From assembly GCF_038397775.1 (NCBI RefSeq), contig NZ_CP151650.1:6219001-6283000 (forward strand): a stretch of 64,000 bases of DNA, in the 5' to 3' direction. The notes below the pieces were generated by a model, which did not search any database, was not told the origin of the DNA, and saw only the letters and a list, made by a program, of their open reading frames with translations. Source of the DNA: Pseudomonas sp. RC10 (lineage in GTDB: Bacteria > Pseudomonadota > Gammaproteobacteria > Pseudomonadales > Pseudomonadaceae). Made by a program: the position numbers and the translations under genes. This document shows, piece after piece, positions 1 through 11,889 of the stretch (positions within the stretch are counted from its first letter, which is position 1; each line of letters begins with the position of its first letter).

Positions 1-1
1 G

Positions 2-262
2 TACCTGCGAGTGCTGTTGCTGCCCGAAGTGCGCGCCATTGATGTGCCTGCCACCGTCATTGCGCCTCGCTTGCCATTCGACGACGGCAATAAAGTGATG
101 ATCAACAGCAGCGGCGACGAGCGCCGGGCGACCCTGAGCAATCGCAAGGCGACGACCGGCAGCTACAACCAGTTCGAATACGAAATTCTGGAAGGGCCGA
201 AGAAAGCGACGCCAGAAGCGGGGCCAGAGCAGGAATTCGATTCGTTGTGGACGGTGTTGTAA
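2..262 (+). CDS. C-terminal end of an unrecognised protein (partial)
   Basis: An open frame enters from the left edge and ends with TAA at 260-262, giving the last 86 or so residues of a protein whose start lies outside the window. The tail is hydrophilic, mixes acidic and basic residues, and ends in FDSLWTVL. No membrane segment, catalytic motif or known domain is evident in what remains. It lies convergent with serB across a REP pair. I do not recognise the family; the coding call rests on the uninterrupted frame, codon usage like the neighbours and the REP-bounded end. Confidence 0.6.
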   Translation, partial: YLRVLLLPEVRAIDVPATVIAPRLPFDDGNKVMINSSGDERRATLSNRKATTGSYNQFEYEILEGPKKATPEAGPEQEFDSLWTVL

Positions 263-280
263 GCCTAAGCCCTTCCCTGA

Positions 281-363
281 AGGAGTGAGCTTGCTCGCGA
301 TAGGCTATTTCAGTCACCTCATGCTTTGCTGGTTCCACGCATCGCGAGCAAGCTCACTTCTAC
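281..363. repeat. REP pair (REPIN-like inverted repeat)
   Basis: Two copies of a Pseudomonas REP core face each other: AGTGAGCTTGCTCGCGAT near 284-301 and its complement ATCGCGAGCAAGCTCACT at 341-358. They sit between the convergent ends of the partial gene and serB, where such elements commonly stabilise 3' ends. Confidence 0.9.
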
Positions 364-391
364 AGAAAGCGCTCCATCCAGAGGCGGTGTT

Positions 392-1609
392 TTACAGACT
401 CCGCCCTTCCCGATCGCGGAACCCCAGCAGATACAGCACCCCGTCCAGCCCCAGCGTCGAAATCGCCTGCTTGGCAGACTGTTTAACCAGCGGCTTGGCA
501 CGGAACGCAACGCCCAGACCGGCAATGGCCAGCATCGGCAAATCGTTCGCGCCGTCGCCAACGGCAATGGTCTGCTCCAGACTCAAACCTTCCTTGATCG
601 CCAGCTCGCGCAACAGGTCAGCCTTGCGCTGCGCATCGACAATCGGCTCGACGGCCACGCCGGTGCATTGGCCGTCCACCACTTCCAGCTCGTTGGCGAA
701 GATGTAGTCGATACCCAGTTTCGCCTGCAACTGACGGGCGAAGTAGGTGAAGCCGCCTGACAGAATCGCGGTCTTGTAGCCCAGTCGCTTGAGTTCGGCG
801 AACAGGTTTTCAGCGCCTTCGGTCAAACGCAGCGAGGCGCCGATTTCATCCAGCACTTTGATATCAAGGCCTTTGAGCAACGCGAGACGCTCTTTGAAGC
901 TGGCGCGGAAATCCAGCTCGCCCCGCATCGCACGCTCGGTGATTTCCGACACACGCTCACCCACGCCGTGGGCCTTGGCCAGTTCGTCGATGACTTCAGC
1001 CTCGATCAGCGTCGAATCCATGTCGAACACGGCCAGACGACGATTGCGGCGGAACAGGGAATCCTGCTGGAACGCGATATCAACGTTCAGCTCTTGCGCC
1101 ACGTGCAGGAACTCGGCGCGCATCTCCTGTGCATCAGCGGGTTCGCCGCGCACGGAAAACTCGATGCAGCCCTTGCCCTTGTCACTGGGCATGTCCAGCG
1201 GCATGCGCCCGGACAAACGGTCGATGCGATCAATATTCAGGCCGTATTTGGCGGTGATCGCACTCACGGTCTGCAATTGCTCGGCCGTGACCTTGCGGGT
1301 CAGCAGCGTCACGATGTGCCGGTCTTTGCCCTGATCGTCGACCCAGTGCTGGTAGTCGTCTTCGCTGACGTGGGTGAACAGCACCTGTAAGCCCAGCTCA
1401 TCGACCTTCGACTGCACCCCATCCAACACCTTTGAGCCGTCCTCGGTGTCCGGAATCTGGACCAGAATGCCAAACGAAAGCGTGTCATGGATCACCGCCT
1501 GACCAATATCCAGAACATCGGCGCCGCCGCGAGCCAGTACGCCAGTAATGGCCGCCGTCAGACCCGGACTGTCTTCGCCAGTGATGTTTATCAGGACAAT
1601 TTCGCGCAA
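392..1609 (-). CDS. serB: Phosphoserine phosphatase SerB
   Basis: Removes phosphate from O-phospho-L-serine, the last step of serine synthesis, in the cytoplasm. The 405-residue protein has an ACT-type amino-acid-binding N-terminus (about residues 1-170) and a haloacid-dehalogenase phosphatase domain. The HAD nucleophile motif is VFDMDSTLIE with D196 and D198; the later motifs LSGGFTYF and VGDGANDLPM are also present. The length fits the long, ACT-containing SerB of pseudomonads. The next gene on the other strand is an AhpA/YtjB relative; E. coli likewise has ytjB beside serB. Confidence 0.97.
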   Translation of the reverse strand: MREIVLINITGEDSPGLTAAITGVLARGGADVLDIGQAVIHDTLSFGILVQIPDTEDGSKVLDGVQSKVDELGLQVLFTHVSEDDYQHWVDDQGKDRHIVTLLTRKVTAEQLQTVSAITAKYGLNIDRIDRLSGRMPLDMPSDKGKGCIEFSVRGEPADAQEMRAEFLHVAQELNVDIAFQQDSLFRRNRRLAVFDMDSTLIEAEVIDELAKAHGVGERVSEITERAMRGELDFRASFKERLALLKGLDIKVLDEIGASLRLTEGAENLFAELKRLGYKTAILSGGFTYFARQLQAKLGIDYIFANELEVVDGQCTGVAVEPIVDAQRKADLLRELAIKEGLSLEQTIAVGDGANDLPMLAIAGLGVAFRAKPLVKQSAKQAISTLGLDGVLYLLGFRDREGRSL

Positions 1610-1680
1610 GGCGCACCCCCGCAGGTGGAAAAAAACGGCATTCTACTCACTTTCAGTGACCACCGGGCACAGTGAGCGCT

Positions 1681-1708
1681 TTGCCGTCTCTGGGTCGCTC
1701 GCTATACT
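1681..1708 (+). promoter_or_regulatory. Candidate sigma-70 promoter for the AhpA/YtjB-like gene
   Basis: TTGCCG at 1681-1686 and TATACT at 1703-1708 are separated by 16 bp, 33 bp before the chosen GTG start at 1741. The match to -35/-10 consensus is good, but no mapping is available. Confidence 0.5.
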
Positions 1709-1740
1709 GCGCCCCAACTTCTCCAAGAGAGCCGTGCTCA

Positions 1741-3273
1741 GTGAACCGGCCCACGCCAGTAAAAACCGATAATTTCTTCTTGCTGATCTTCCGGGCTCTG
1801 CGTCATCGACGCGTTCCGATTGCTTTGCGCATCGCCAGCCACAACGTGATCCTCGTCGCGCTGGCGCTGGTGATCTATGCCTGCGTGATGGGTTTGCAGT
1901 TCAAGCAGGCCATGCACGAACAGGCAGATGCGCTAGGCCAGGCCCTGACCACGCAAACGGCAACTTCCGCCACTGAGCTGCTGGTGTCCAACGACATCCT
2001 CAGCCTCAACGTGTTGCTGGGCAATCTAGTGAAGAACCCGCTGGTGGCCCATGCGGCGATCTACAGCGTTGATAACCGCATCCTTGCCGAAGCCGGTCAG
2101 CGTCCGAAAAACGGGCTGTTGGGCGAAGCCGAGGGCCTCTACGAAATCAAAGTGACGTTCCAGGACGTGGTCGCGGGCACCTTGCGCATCAGCCTGGACA
2201 TGTCCCAGTTCCAGCAGCCTTTGCTGATCAGCCTGCAAAGCATGGGGATTCTGGCCGGTATTCTGTTGGCACTGGCACTCGCCTTGAGCCTGCGTCTGGG
2301 ACGGCACATTTCCACGCCGATGCTGCAACTGCGCATGTGGCTGCGTTACATCGATCCATACACCCCCGCGACTGATCGTCAGGATGAAATCGGTGATCTG
2401 GCCCGTCAGCTCAAGGCGTCCTATGCACCGCCGGAGCCTGAACCGGAACCCATTCCCGAGCCGGAGCCTGTTGCGCAAGAGGACGACGACAACTCGCCTG
2501 AGTTCGATGCCAGCGAGCTGACCGACCCTGAGTTCGACGAAGCACCGAAGCCCCGCGCCACGGCGATCCCGGCGCGACGCATCATGGCCGAGGAGGATGA
2601 GGAGGACGAAGAAGACCCGTTCGCCGATCTGCGTGACAACACGCCCGTGGTTCAAAAACCTGCGCCACGCCCTGTTCTGCCAGTGGCTCCGTCGCAGCCG
2701 CAATACAGCGCGGTGCTGGCCGTTCAGCTGGGTTCGCAGGAGCAATTGCGCCGTCTGCCTCGCGCTCGTTTGACCGAACTGTTGGAGCGTTATCGCGATT
2801 GCATCGATCAGGCGGCGTCGCTTTATGACAGCGAGTTGCACACCCTGAACGACGGCAGCTCACTGATGGTGTTCAGCACCCAGGACAGCGGCGACGATTA
2901 CCTGACCAACGCCATCTGCTGCGGCGAATTGCTACGCGCCCTGAGCCACGCCTTGCAGATCGAAGTCGCGGACAGCGGCATCACGCTGCAATTGCAACTG
3001 GGTCTGACACTGGGCGAAGGCTTGCACGGCATGAATCAGATCGACCTGCTGCTGACCGAAACCGCGCAAGACGCGTTGGCCCTGTCGCAACACAGCCGTA
3101 ACTTGCTGCTGGTCGAGCGCAAGATCAGCGAAGACCACACCATCCGCCAACGCGCCCGCATTCGCCCCATCGCCAGCCCTGAAGGCGCCAGCTGTGTCGA
3201 GCGCCTGATGGAACCGTATCCGTCGATGCTGGAGCGCCAGTTGGCGCGCATGCATGAGGCGCGCAAGGCCTGA
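1741..3273 (+). CDS. AhpA/YtjB-family membrane protein with degenerate cyclase-like C-terminus
   Basis: About 510 residues. The N-terminus matches the SMP_2/AhpA/YtjB family: a membrane segment (about 36-52), a periplasmic stretch, a second membrane segment (about 161-183) and a HAMP-like piece (184-225, with RQDEIGDLARQL). A Pro/Glu-rich acidic linker follows (229-300). Residues 320-500 resemble a class III nucleotide cyclase fold: TLNDGSSLMVF aligns with the GDG-type hairpin, and LGLTLGEGLHG with the later Gly-Glu motif. The first metal-binding Asp seems absent, so catalysis is doubtful. The GTG start at 1741 lies just after AAGAGAG and fits family length better than the GTG at 1672. Function unknown; cytoplasmic sensing at the membrane is my inference. 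Confidence 0.8.
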   Translation: MNRPTPVKTDNFFLLIFRALRHRRVPIALRIASHNVILVALALVIYACVMGLQFKQAMHEQADALGQALTTQTATSATELLVSNDILSLNVLLGNLVKNPLVAHAAIYSVDNRILAEAGQRPKNGLLGEAEGLYEIKVTFQDVVAGTLRISLDMSQFQQPLLISLQSMGILAGILLALALALSLRLGRHISTPMLQLRMWLRYIDPYTPATDRQDEIGDLARQLKASYAPPEPEPEPIPEPEPVAQEDDDNSPEFDASELTDPEFDEAPKPRATAIPARRIMAEEDEEDEEDPFADLRDNTPVVQKPAPRPVLPVAPSQPQYSAVLAVQLGSQEQLRRLPRARLTELLERYRDCIDQAASLYDSELHTLNDGSSLMVFSTQDSGDDYLTNAICCGELLRALSHALQIEVADSGITLQLQLGLTLGEGLHGMNQIDLLLTETAQDALALSQHSRNLLLVERKISEDHTIRQRARIRPIASPEGASCVERLMEPYPSMLERQLARMHEARKA

Positions 3274-3291
3274 CCCCTGCGCCGATCCCCC

Positions 3292-3380
3292 TGTAGGAGC
3301 CGGCTTGCTGGCGAACGCGGTTTGTCGATGACATTCATATCGACTGACACACCGCCTTCGCCAGCAAGCTGGCTCCTACG
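3292..3380. repeat. REP pair (GCCGGCTTGCTGGCGAA variant)
   Basis: TGTAGGAGCCGGCTTGCTGG at 3292-3311 faces CCAGCAAGCTGGCTCCTACG at 3361-3380. This is a second REP subfamily, distinct in its centre from the AGTGAGCTTGCTCGCGAT type. It lies between the convergent AhpA-like and PqiC-like genes. Confidence 0.9.
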
Positions 3381-3473
3381 GCCTGCGGCCAGAATCAAAT
3401 GCGATCTGCGCCCCCCCCTTTAACGATCAAAACAACGTCTGTAGCTGCACGGCTTCATGATTTCATCACCCAC

Positions 3474-3505
3474 AAAAAAGCCCGCATCGCTGCGGGCTCT
3501 TTGTT
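3474..3505 (-). terminator. Rho-independent terminator of the parC/PqiC-like transcript
   Basis: A stem AGCCCGCA / TGCGGGCT (3479-3498) is followed on the minus strand by a run of T (complement of AAAAAA at 3474-3479). It lies 10 bases after the stop of the PqiC-like gene. Read in the other direction it is followed by a weaker T-rich run, so it may also stop the plus-strand gene. Confidence 0.85.
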
Positions 3506-3515
3506 TGTCGCTGAC

Positions 3516-4223
3516 TCAGAACCGGTAGATTTCCAGGTCTGTGCGAATCGGCGATGCCATCGGGATCTTTGGCTTGTCCTGATCGACGCGGGTCTTGGCC
3601 GGTTGAGCGGCTTTCTTGGGCTCTTCCGCGACCAACGGCTGACTGGCCACCGGTTTGACTGCCACGCTCAACTGATCGGCCAGACGCTGTAACAGCACGC
3701 CTTGAGCCTTGACCTGCGCCGCAGAGGTGCCCGCATGAGGCTCTTCCAAGTGAACCAGCTTGCTGTCGCGCACGGTCCCGCGACGGTCTAGTAAACGCCA
3801 CTGAGCGTCGAGCACCGCGGGTTGATTCACACCAGAATCCAGACGGGTGATCGACAGTACGACCTGCACATCCGGGGTGAAATTCGCGGCCGCAGGTGCC
3901 ATGACGACCCGCTGGCTGTCCAGCTTCCACGCCAACTGGCGCAGCAGCAATTGATCGATATCAGAGGACAGACTGCCCGCCCAGCGCCCGTCAGCCGAGG
4001 CCGTCAGGCTGCCGTCGGGTTGGCGTTGCAGTAATGTCTCGCGTTGCAGATAGTCAGCAACGGAAACCGGACCCAGCAAAACAGCGACTCCGGCACTTTG
4101 TTTCGGTTGCCCAGGTTCGCCACTGTCCAGCTGATAGAGCGATTGGGGCTGATGAACGCTGCACCCGGCCAAACCTAGAACGCCGGTCAACAACAGAACA
4201 AAAGGAACGCGTAGAAAATTCAT
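3516..4223 (-). CDS. PqiC-like ABC-type transport auxiliary lipoprotein
   Basis: About 235 residues starting MNFLRVPF, with a lipoprotein signal ending in the lipobox LAGC. The mature protein resembles the PqiC / ABC-transport auxiliary lipoprotein family (formerly DUF330), with GVAVLLGPVSVADYLQR near the start and a SSDIDQLLLRQLAWKL segment. Family members are outer-membrane lipoproteins working with MCE-type lipid transporters, but no pqiA/pqiB or mla genes are nearby. It is the last gene downstream of parC, 180 bp away. Two adjacent ATG codons (4226 and 4223) are possible starts; GGACGG is better spaced for the second. Confidence 0.8.
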   Translation of the reverse strand: MNFLRVPFVLLLTGVLGLAGCSVHQPQSLYQLDSGEPGQPKQSAGVAVLLGPVSVADYLQRETLLQRQPDGSLTASADGRWAGSLSSDIDQLLLRQLAWKLDSQRVVMAPAAANFTPDVQVVLSITRLDSGVNQPAVLDAQWRLLDRRGTVRDSKLVHLEEPHAGTSAAQVKAQGVLLQRLADQLSVAVKPVASQPLVAEEPKKAAQPAKTRVDQDKPKIPMASPIRTDLEIYRF

Positions 4224-4359
4224 CATTCCGTCCAAGTGGCCCCGCACGGCGGCCACACTGTCAAATACTCAAGAAAAACATGAAGGCACACAGCCACGCC
4301 CGCACCTCAAGACGACATATCATCCGTGAATATGCGCGCTGACTCCAGCGATTCTGCGT

Positions 4360-4385
4360 CGATCTTCGTGACGAAACGAAGATCG
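4360..4385 (-). terminator. Hairpin after parC (possible terminator or processing site)
   Basis: CGATCTTCGT (4360-4369) and ACGAAGATCG (4376-4385) form a perfect 10-bp stem with a 6-nt loop, 18 bases past the parC stop. No T-run follows on the minus strand, so it is not a classical intrinsic terminator; it may protect the parC 3' end or partially attenuate the downstream lipoprotein gene. Confidence 0.45.
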
Positions 4386-4403
4386 GCAGCTGAAATCACC
4401 GGT

Positions 4404-7190
<2,787 letters not shown>

Positions 7191-7194
<4 letters not shown>

Positions 7195-8189
7195 GGCTTG
7201 CTGCTCCAGCCACCCTCCGGCGCATCGAAACGCCAGACAATGGGCCGTTTTTCGCCATCGGCCCGGGCACCGAAATTGTTGTCGATGCCTACCCAGGCGC
7301 CGGTGTCATCGATGATCAGCGCTTCGGTGAGGCCGTATTTCTGATCGTAGAGCCGGTTTGGCAGCAAGGCCTCTTTGGCAAACGACCAGCAAGTCTCCAG
7401 CTTTCCGGTTTCCAGCGTGCGGCGACAGATGCGATAAGCCGCGCGCTCCAGGGTGTAGAGTTTGCCTTTGTACAGTGAGATATCGGAAAAGTCCTTGGCG
7501 ACGGATTTGCCCCCCAGCTGTGGCGGCAAGGTGTCAGTGCCGGACTCCATGCGCAGAATGCAGCTGGTACCGCATGCCCAACCGTCGTTGCCAAGCTTCG
7601 CGGTCAACAGCCCACGTTTTTCGCGTTCGGCGGCGAGCCAGATCTGGTCGCCTGCCGGGCTGATGGCGATGCCTTCAAAAATAGCGTTGAAATGCTGAAG
7701 CATGCCCGCCGCCTGGGCTTCCACGACCAGTTTCTTCGGCAATGGCAACCAGCTTGCCGCGCCCTCGACGGGCACTTTCAGCACCGTCGCGAATCCTTCG
7801 CTGACCAGATAACGATTGCCCGCCGCATCACAGGTCACGCCTTCGAAATCCAGGTCGCCGCCCCGTAGCAGCGACGCGGCCTTGGCCATGTTGCGCAGCG
7901 TGCCCGACAAACCGCTGTCCGGAATCGGCGGAATTTCAAGCTTCAGCGCCTTGGCTTTCCAGACCGTCGCCGACGTGTCGAGGCTGTACAGAATCTCGTC
8001 GTCGCGATCCGACACCGTCCACAGCACGCCATTGCACGACGCCAGCCCGGACAGGTTGCCGCCGATCATGTCGTCGACTGCATGTTCGGACAGCAACTTG
8101 AGCTCGGGCAGTGGCTTTTGCGCCACCGGCTGCGCAGCAAATACAGGCATGGCGGTCAGCATCAGCGCTGCCAGCCATGCTCGGATCAA
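7191..8189 (-). CDS. Secreted esterase-like-activity-of-phytase family protein
   Basis: 332 residues with a cleavable signal peptide (hydrophobic core about 5-16, ending in VFAAQ). The mature part looks like the beta-propeller family named for an esterase-like activity of phytase: ASCNGVLWTVSDRDDEILY, GDLDFEGVTCDAAGNRYLVSE and FEGIAISPAGDQIWLAAE show the repeated blade signature with conserved acidic residues. A periplasmic location is likely; true substrate unknown. Start and stop overlap both neighbours by 4 bases (8186-8189 with parE, 7191-7194 with the protease), so it belongs firmly to the parE-parC operon. Confidence 0.8.
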
Positions 8190-10090
8190 ACCAGCACCTC
8201 GGCCAGATTGCCCTTGGATTCCAGCCAGGTCTTGCGATCACCTGCGCGCTTCTTGGCCAGCAGCATGTCCATCATCTCGGACGTCGCTTCGAAATCGTCC
8301 AGCGTCAGTTGCACCAGACGACGGGTGTTCGGGTCCATGGTGGTTTCGCGCAGTTGCGGTGGGTTCATTTCACCCAGGCCTTTGAATCGCGTGACTTGCG
8401 GCTTGCCGCGTTTCTTTTCGGCCACCAGCCGGTCAAGGATGCCGTCGCGCTCGGCTTCGTCGAGAGCGTAGTAAATCTCCTTGCCCAGATCGATGCGGTA
8501 CAGCGGCGGCATGGCGACGTACACATGGCCAGCGTCCACCAGCGGACGGAAATGCTGGACGAACAGCGCGCAGAGCAGCGTGGCAATGTGTAGGCCGTCG
8601 GAGTCGGCGTCGGCAAGGATGCAGATTTTGCCGTAGCGCAGTTGACTCATGTCCGCCGCGCCCGGATCGACGCCGATGGCGACCGCGATGTTGTGCACTT
8701 CCTGGCTGGCAAGGACTTCGCCGCCATCGACTTCCCAGGTGTTCAGGATCTTCCCGCGCAACGGCAGGATGGCCTGGAATTCCTTGTCTCGCGCCTGTTT
8801 GGCCGAGCCGCCTGCAGAGTCACCCTCGACCAGAAACAGCTCGGCGCGCATGGGATCCTGACCCGCGCAATCCGCCAATTTGCCCGGCAATGCCGGACCT
8901 TGGGTGATGCGCTTGCGCTCGACCTTTTTGCTCGCTTTCAGGCGACGGCCGGCGTTGTTGATGGCCAGTTCGGCCAGTTGCATGCCCATTTCCGGGTGCG
9001 CATTGAGCCAGAGGCTGAACGCGTCCTTGACCACACCGGACACGAAGGCCGCCGCTTCACGAGACGACAGCCGCTCCTTGGTCTGGCCAGAGAATTGCGG
9101 CTCCTGCATCTTCATCGACAGCACGAACGCGATGCGCTCCCAGACGTCTTCCGGAGCCAGCTTCACGCCACGCGGCAGCAGGTTGCGGAACTCGCAGAAC
9201 TCGCGCATCGCGTCGAGCAGGCCCTGACGCAAACCGTTGACGTGGGTGCCGCCCTGGGCAGTGGGGATCAGGTTGACGTAGCTTTCCTGAACGCTGTCGC
9301 CGCCTTCCGGCAACCACAGCAGCGCCCAGTCCACGGCTTCCTTGTTACCCGCAAAGGCGCCACAAAACGGCTCTTCCGGCAGGCGCAGGAAATCGTTGAC
9401 CGAGTCCTGCAAATAGGAGCGCAGGCCGTCTTCGTAATGCCACTCGACTTTTTCGCCGGTGCTTTTGTCTTCAAAGCTGACCAGCAGCCCTGGGCACAGC
9501 ACGGCCTTGGCCTTGAGCACGTGTTTGAGGCGGCTGACGGAAAATTTGGGGCTGTCGAAATACTTGGGGTCCGGCGCGAAATACACGCTGGTGCCGGTGT
9601 TGCGCTTGCCCACGGTGCCGACCACGGCCAGTTCGGTGGCCTTGAAGCCGTCGGCAAAGGTCATTTCGTATTCGTTGCCGTCGCGCTTGACCCGCACCCG
9701 CACTTGGGTGGAGAGCGCGTTGACCACGGAAATCCCCACGCCGTGCAAACCGCCGGAGAACTGGTAGTTCTTGTTGGAGAATTTGCCGCCCGCGTGGAGC
9801 TTGGTGAGAATCAGCTCGACGCCCGAGACGCCCTCTTCCGGGTGAATGTCCACCGGCATGCCGCGACCGTCGTCGGCCACTTCCAGGGAATTGTCGGCGT
9901 GAAGAATCACCTGCACCGATTTGGCGTGGCCCGCCAGGGCTTCGTCGACGCTGTTGTCGATGACTTCCTGGGCCAAGTGGTTCGGCCGAGAGGTGTCGGT
10001 GTACATGCCCGGCCGCTTGCGAACCGGGTCGAGGCCCGAGAGGACTTCGATGGCGTCTGCGTTATAAGAGCTAGCGCTGGGATTGGCCAT
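8186..10090 (-). CDS. parE: DNA topoisomerase IV subunit B (ParE)
   Basis: The ATPase subunit of topoisomerase IV. 634 residues. GHKL ATPase motifs are visible in order: IDNSVDEALAGH, DDGRGMPVD and GGLHGVGISVVNAL. The TOPRIM domain carries VEGDSAGGSAKQ and LADADSDGLHI. The family C-terminal end is intact. Downstream it overlaps the phytase-like gene by 4 bases; upstream yqiA ends 90 bases away. The nudF-yqiB-cpdA-yqiA-parE order is shared with E. coli. Confidence 0.98.
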   Translation of the reverse strand: MANPSASSYNADAIEVLSGLDPVRKRPGMYTDTSRPNHLAQEVIDNSVDEALAGHAKSVQVILHADNSLEVADDGRGMPVDIHPEEGVSGVELILTKLHAGGKFSNKNYQFSGGLHGVGISVVNALSTQVRVRVKRDGNEYEMTFADGFKATELAVVGTVGKRNTGTSVYFAPDPKYFDSPKFSVSRLKHVLKAKAVLCPGLLVSFEDKSTGEKVEWHYEDGLRSYLQDSVNDFLRLPEEPFCGAFAGNKEAVDWALLWLPEGGDSVQESYVNLIPTAQGGTHVNGLRQGLLDAMREFCEFRNLLPRGVKLAPEDVWERIAFVLSMKMQEPQFSGQTKERLSSREAAAFVSGVVKDAFSLWLNAHPEMGMQLAELAINNAGRRLKASKKVERKRITQGPALPGKLADCAGQDPMRAELFLVEGDSAGGSAKQARDKEFQAILPLRGKILNTWEVDGGEVLASQEVHNIAVAIGVDPGAADMSQLRYGKICILADADSDGLHIATLLCALFVQHFRPLVDAGHVYVAMPPLYRIDLGKEIYYALDEAERDGILDRLVAEKKRGKPQVTRFKGLGEMNPPQLRETTMDPNTRRLVQLTLDDFEATSEMMDMLLAKKRAGDRKTWLESKGNLAEVLV

Positions 10091-10180
10091 GGGGTCTCGT
10101 CATCAAGTCGTTCATGAAATGTCGGAATGACACTGTTCTACAGGTTTGTTTCAGTCAGCGCTTCGATTCTGGCGCTTCAT

Positions 10181-10801
10181 TCAGAGCGTCGACAGATCGA
10201 TCGCCTGCAACAGCTCCGGAGCGAATCCAGCGATGGCCAGCAGGGTGGGCATTTTTTCTGCGAACCCCTGAAAGCTGTGATCGCCGCCGGCCTCGATGCG
10301 CAAGGCACAGGCCCGATAAAACGCCTGCGCCCGTTTGTAATCCAGCGTCTCGTCACCGGTTTGCAGCCACACCTGAATGCGCTGCGGGTCCTGTGGGGCG
10401 GGCACTTCAAGTTCAGCCAACGCATCCACGTGATCGTGCGTCAGCTCCCAGCTTTCGCCGGTGTAGAGGTTCGTTTGAGTGCCCAGAAAACCGTCGAACA
10501 GCTGGTGCGGATTCACTGCCGGATTGATCAACACAGCCTTGAGGCCATGTCGCTCAGCCAAGTGAGTCGCATAGTAGCCGCCGAGGGAGCTGCCGACCAG
10601 TAATGGCCGCCCGCCCAGTTCGTCGATGGCGGTTTCGAGCTGTGCGATGGCCTGGCGCGGATGATGATGCAGCTCCGGCACGCGCAGTTGCTCACTCAGA
10701 CCGAGACGGTTCATCAGCCCGGACAGCTGCGTGGCCTTCTTCGACATCGCCGAGCTGTTCAGGCCATGTATATAAAGCAGTGTCGAGTGATGGTGATTCA
10801 C
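10181..10801 (-). CDS. yqiA: YqiA-type alpha/beta-hydrolase (esterase)
   Basis: About 206 residues with an alpha/beta-hydrolase fold: oxyanion-region LYIHGLNSSAMS at the N-terminus, nucleophile elbow VGSSLGGYYA and a C-terminal GGDHSFQGF supplying the histidine. YqiA of E. coli is an esterase for short acyl esters; its physiological role is unclear. I take the GTG at 10801 (protein begins VNHHHSTLLYIHG) because GGAGG lies 7 bases upstream; the ATG at 10855 would add a tail not seen in the family. Confidence 0.88.
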   Translation of the reverse strand: MNHHHSTLLYIHGLNSSAMSKKATQLSGLMNRLGLSEQLRVPELHHHPRQAIAQLETAIDELGGRPLLVGSSLGGYYATHLAERHGLKAVLINPAVNPHQLFDGFLGTQTNLYTGESWELTHDHVDALAELEVPAPQDPQRIQVWLQTGDETLDYKRAQAFYRACALRIEAGGDHSFQGFAEKMPTLLAIAGFAPELLQAIDLSTL

Positions 10802-10937
10802 GCCGTGGCCTCCAGAAGCTGCGAGTCGGGTGAAAGCCGACGTTCTGGCTCTCACAGGGCAAAGCCACGCAGTTTACAGGGACAACGGCGTGAAGACTCG
10901 TTCGATGATGATTTACCGCGAATTCAGGACGTTTCCT

Positions 10938-11747
10938 TCAATAGCCCGAGCCACTGAGGTCGACTTCGAACAGAGTCGGATCGATGCGCGACACCCCCGT
11001 TTCGATCTGCCCATCGTCGAGCAGGCGCAGCCAGCGGTAACCGGGGGCCAGCGAATCAAGGGCGAAATCCACGCTGTTCGGCGCGAACTGAATACAGGTG
11101 GAAGGCGACGCCATCAGCCGCACGCCTTGGCGAGGCTGATCGAACTCTTGATGCACATGGCCCCAAAGCACTGCGCGCGTTTGTGGAAAACGTTCCAGCA
11201 CGGCAAACAGCGCCTCTGGATTGCGCAGCCCGATCGGCTCCATCCACGCCGCACCAATCGGTACTGGATGGTGATGCAAGCAGACCAGATGATGACGCTC
11301 CGGCGCTTCGCTCAAGGCCTGCGCGAGCAATTGCAGCTGCTTGTCCTCCAGATAGCCGGGAACGGAGCCTGAAACCGCCGAGTCCAGCATCGTGATGCGC
11401 CAGTTACCGACATCGACGACCGGGTCCAGGAATTCGCTGCCCTGGGCTCCTATCGCCATCTCGCGGAGTTCGTCGTGATTGCCGGGAATCCAGCGCTTCG
11501 GCGCATCCAGTCGGTCGCTTTCGGCACGAAACGCCTGATAAGACTCGACCGAGCCATCCTGCGACAAGTCGCCGGTGGCGAGCACCAGATCGATATCAGT
11601 CTGCTCGGCGAGCACCAGATCGACCACAGCCTTGAGGCTGTCGCGGGTTTGCATGCCCAGCAGTTGGCCGTCCGCTTCAGCGAACAGGTGACTGTCGGAC
11701 AGTTGAACCACCAACACGGAGGACGGGTTTGAAGGTGCGCTCGGCAA
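10938..11747 (-). CDS. cpdA: 3',5'-cyclic AMP phosphodiesterase CpdA
   Basis: Hydrolyses cAMP, lowering the signal for Vfr/CRP-type regulation. 269 residues with the metallophosphoesterase motifs in order: DSH (D18, H20), GDLSQDGS (D60), GNHDE (N90, H91), LHHHPVPIG and GHVHQEF. The start is a TTG at 11747 with AAGGAG spaced 7 bases before it; an ATG within that spacer is in another frame. In P. aeruginosa cpdA is under Vfr control; I looked for a TGNGA-N6-TCACA-like site in the 142-bp upstream gap and saw no convincing one. Confidence 0.93.
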   Translation of the reverse strand: MPSAPSNPSSVLVVQLSDSHLFAEADGQLLGMQTRDSLKAVVDLVLAEQTDIDLVLATGDLSQDGSVESYQAFRAESDRLDAPKRWIPGNHDELREMAIGAQGSEFLDPVVDVGNWRITMLDSAVSGSVPGYLEDKQLQLLAQALSEAPERHHLVCLHHHPVPIGAAWMEPIGLRNPEALFAVLERFPQTRAVLWGHVHQEFDQPRQGVRLMASPSTCIQFAPNSVDFALDSLAPGYRWLRLLDDGQIETGVSRIDPTLFEVDLSGSGY

Positions 11748-11889
11748 TGGCCATCTCCTTGAGCAGGTATGGCCGGATTATGGTGTCTGATTGTTACGAC
11801 GGCAAACCCGGAACAGCGTGGCAGTTCTCATTTGCGCAACAGACCAGGGGAAAACAGCGCCCCCTATAAGCTCGCCGGTACACCCGGAC

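Noticed and set aside
11748..11889. A Vfr/CRP site for cpdA
   Set aside because: TGAGA appears in the gap but no matching TCACA half-site at the right spacing, so I did not list it.
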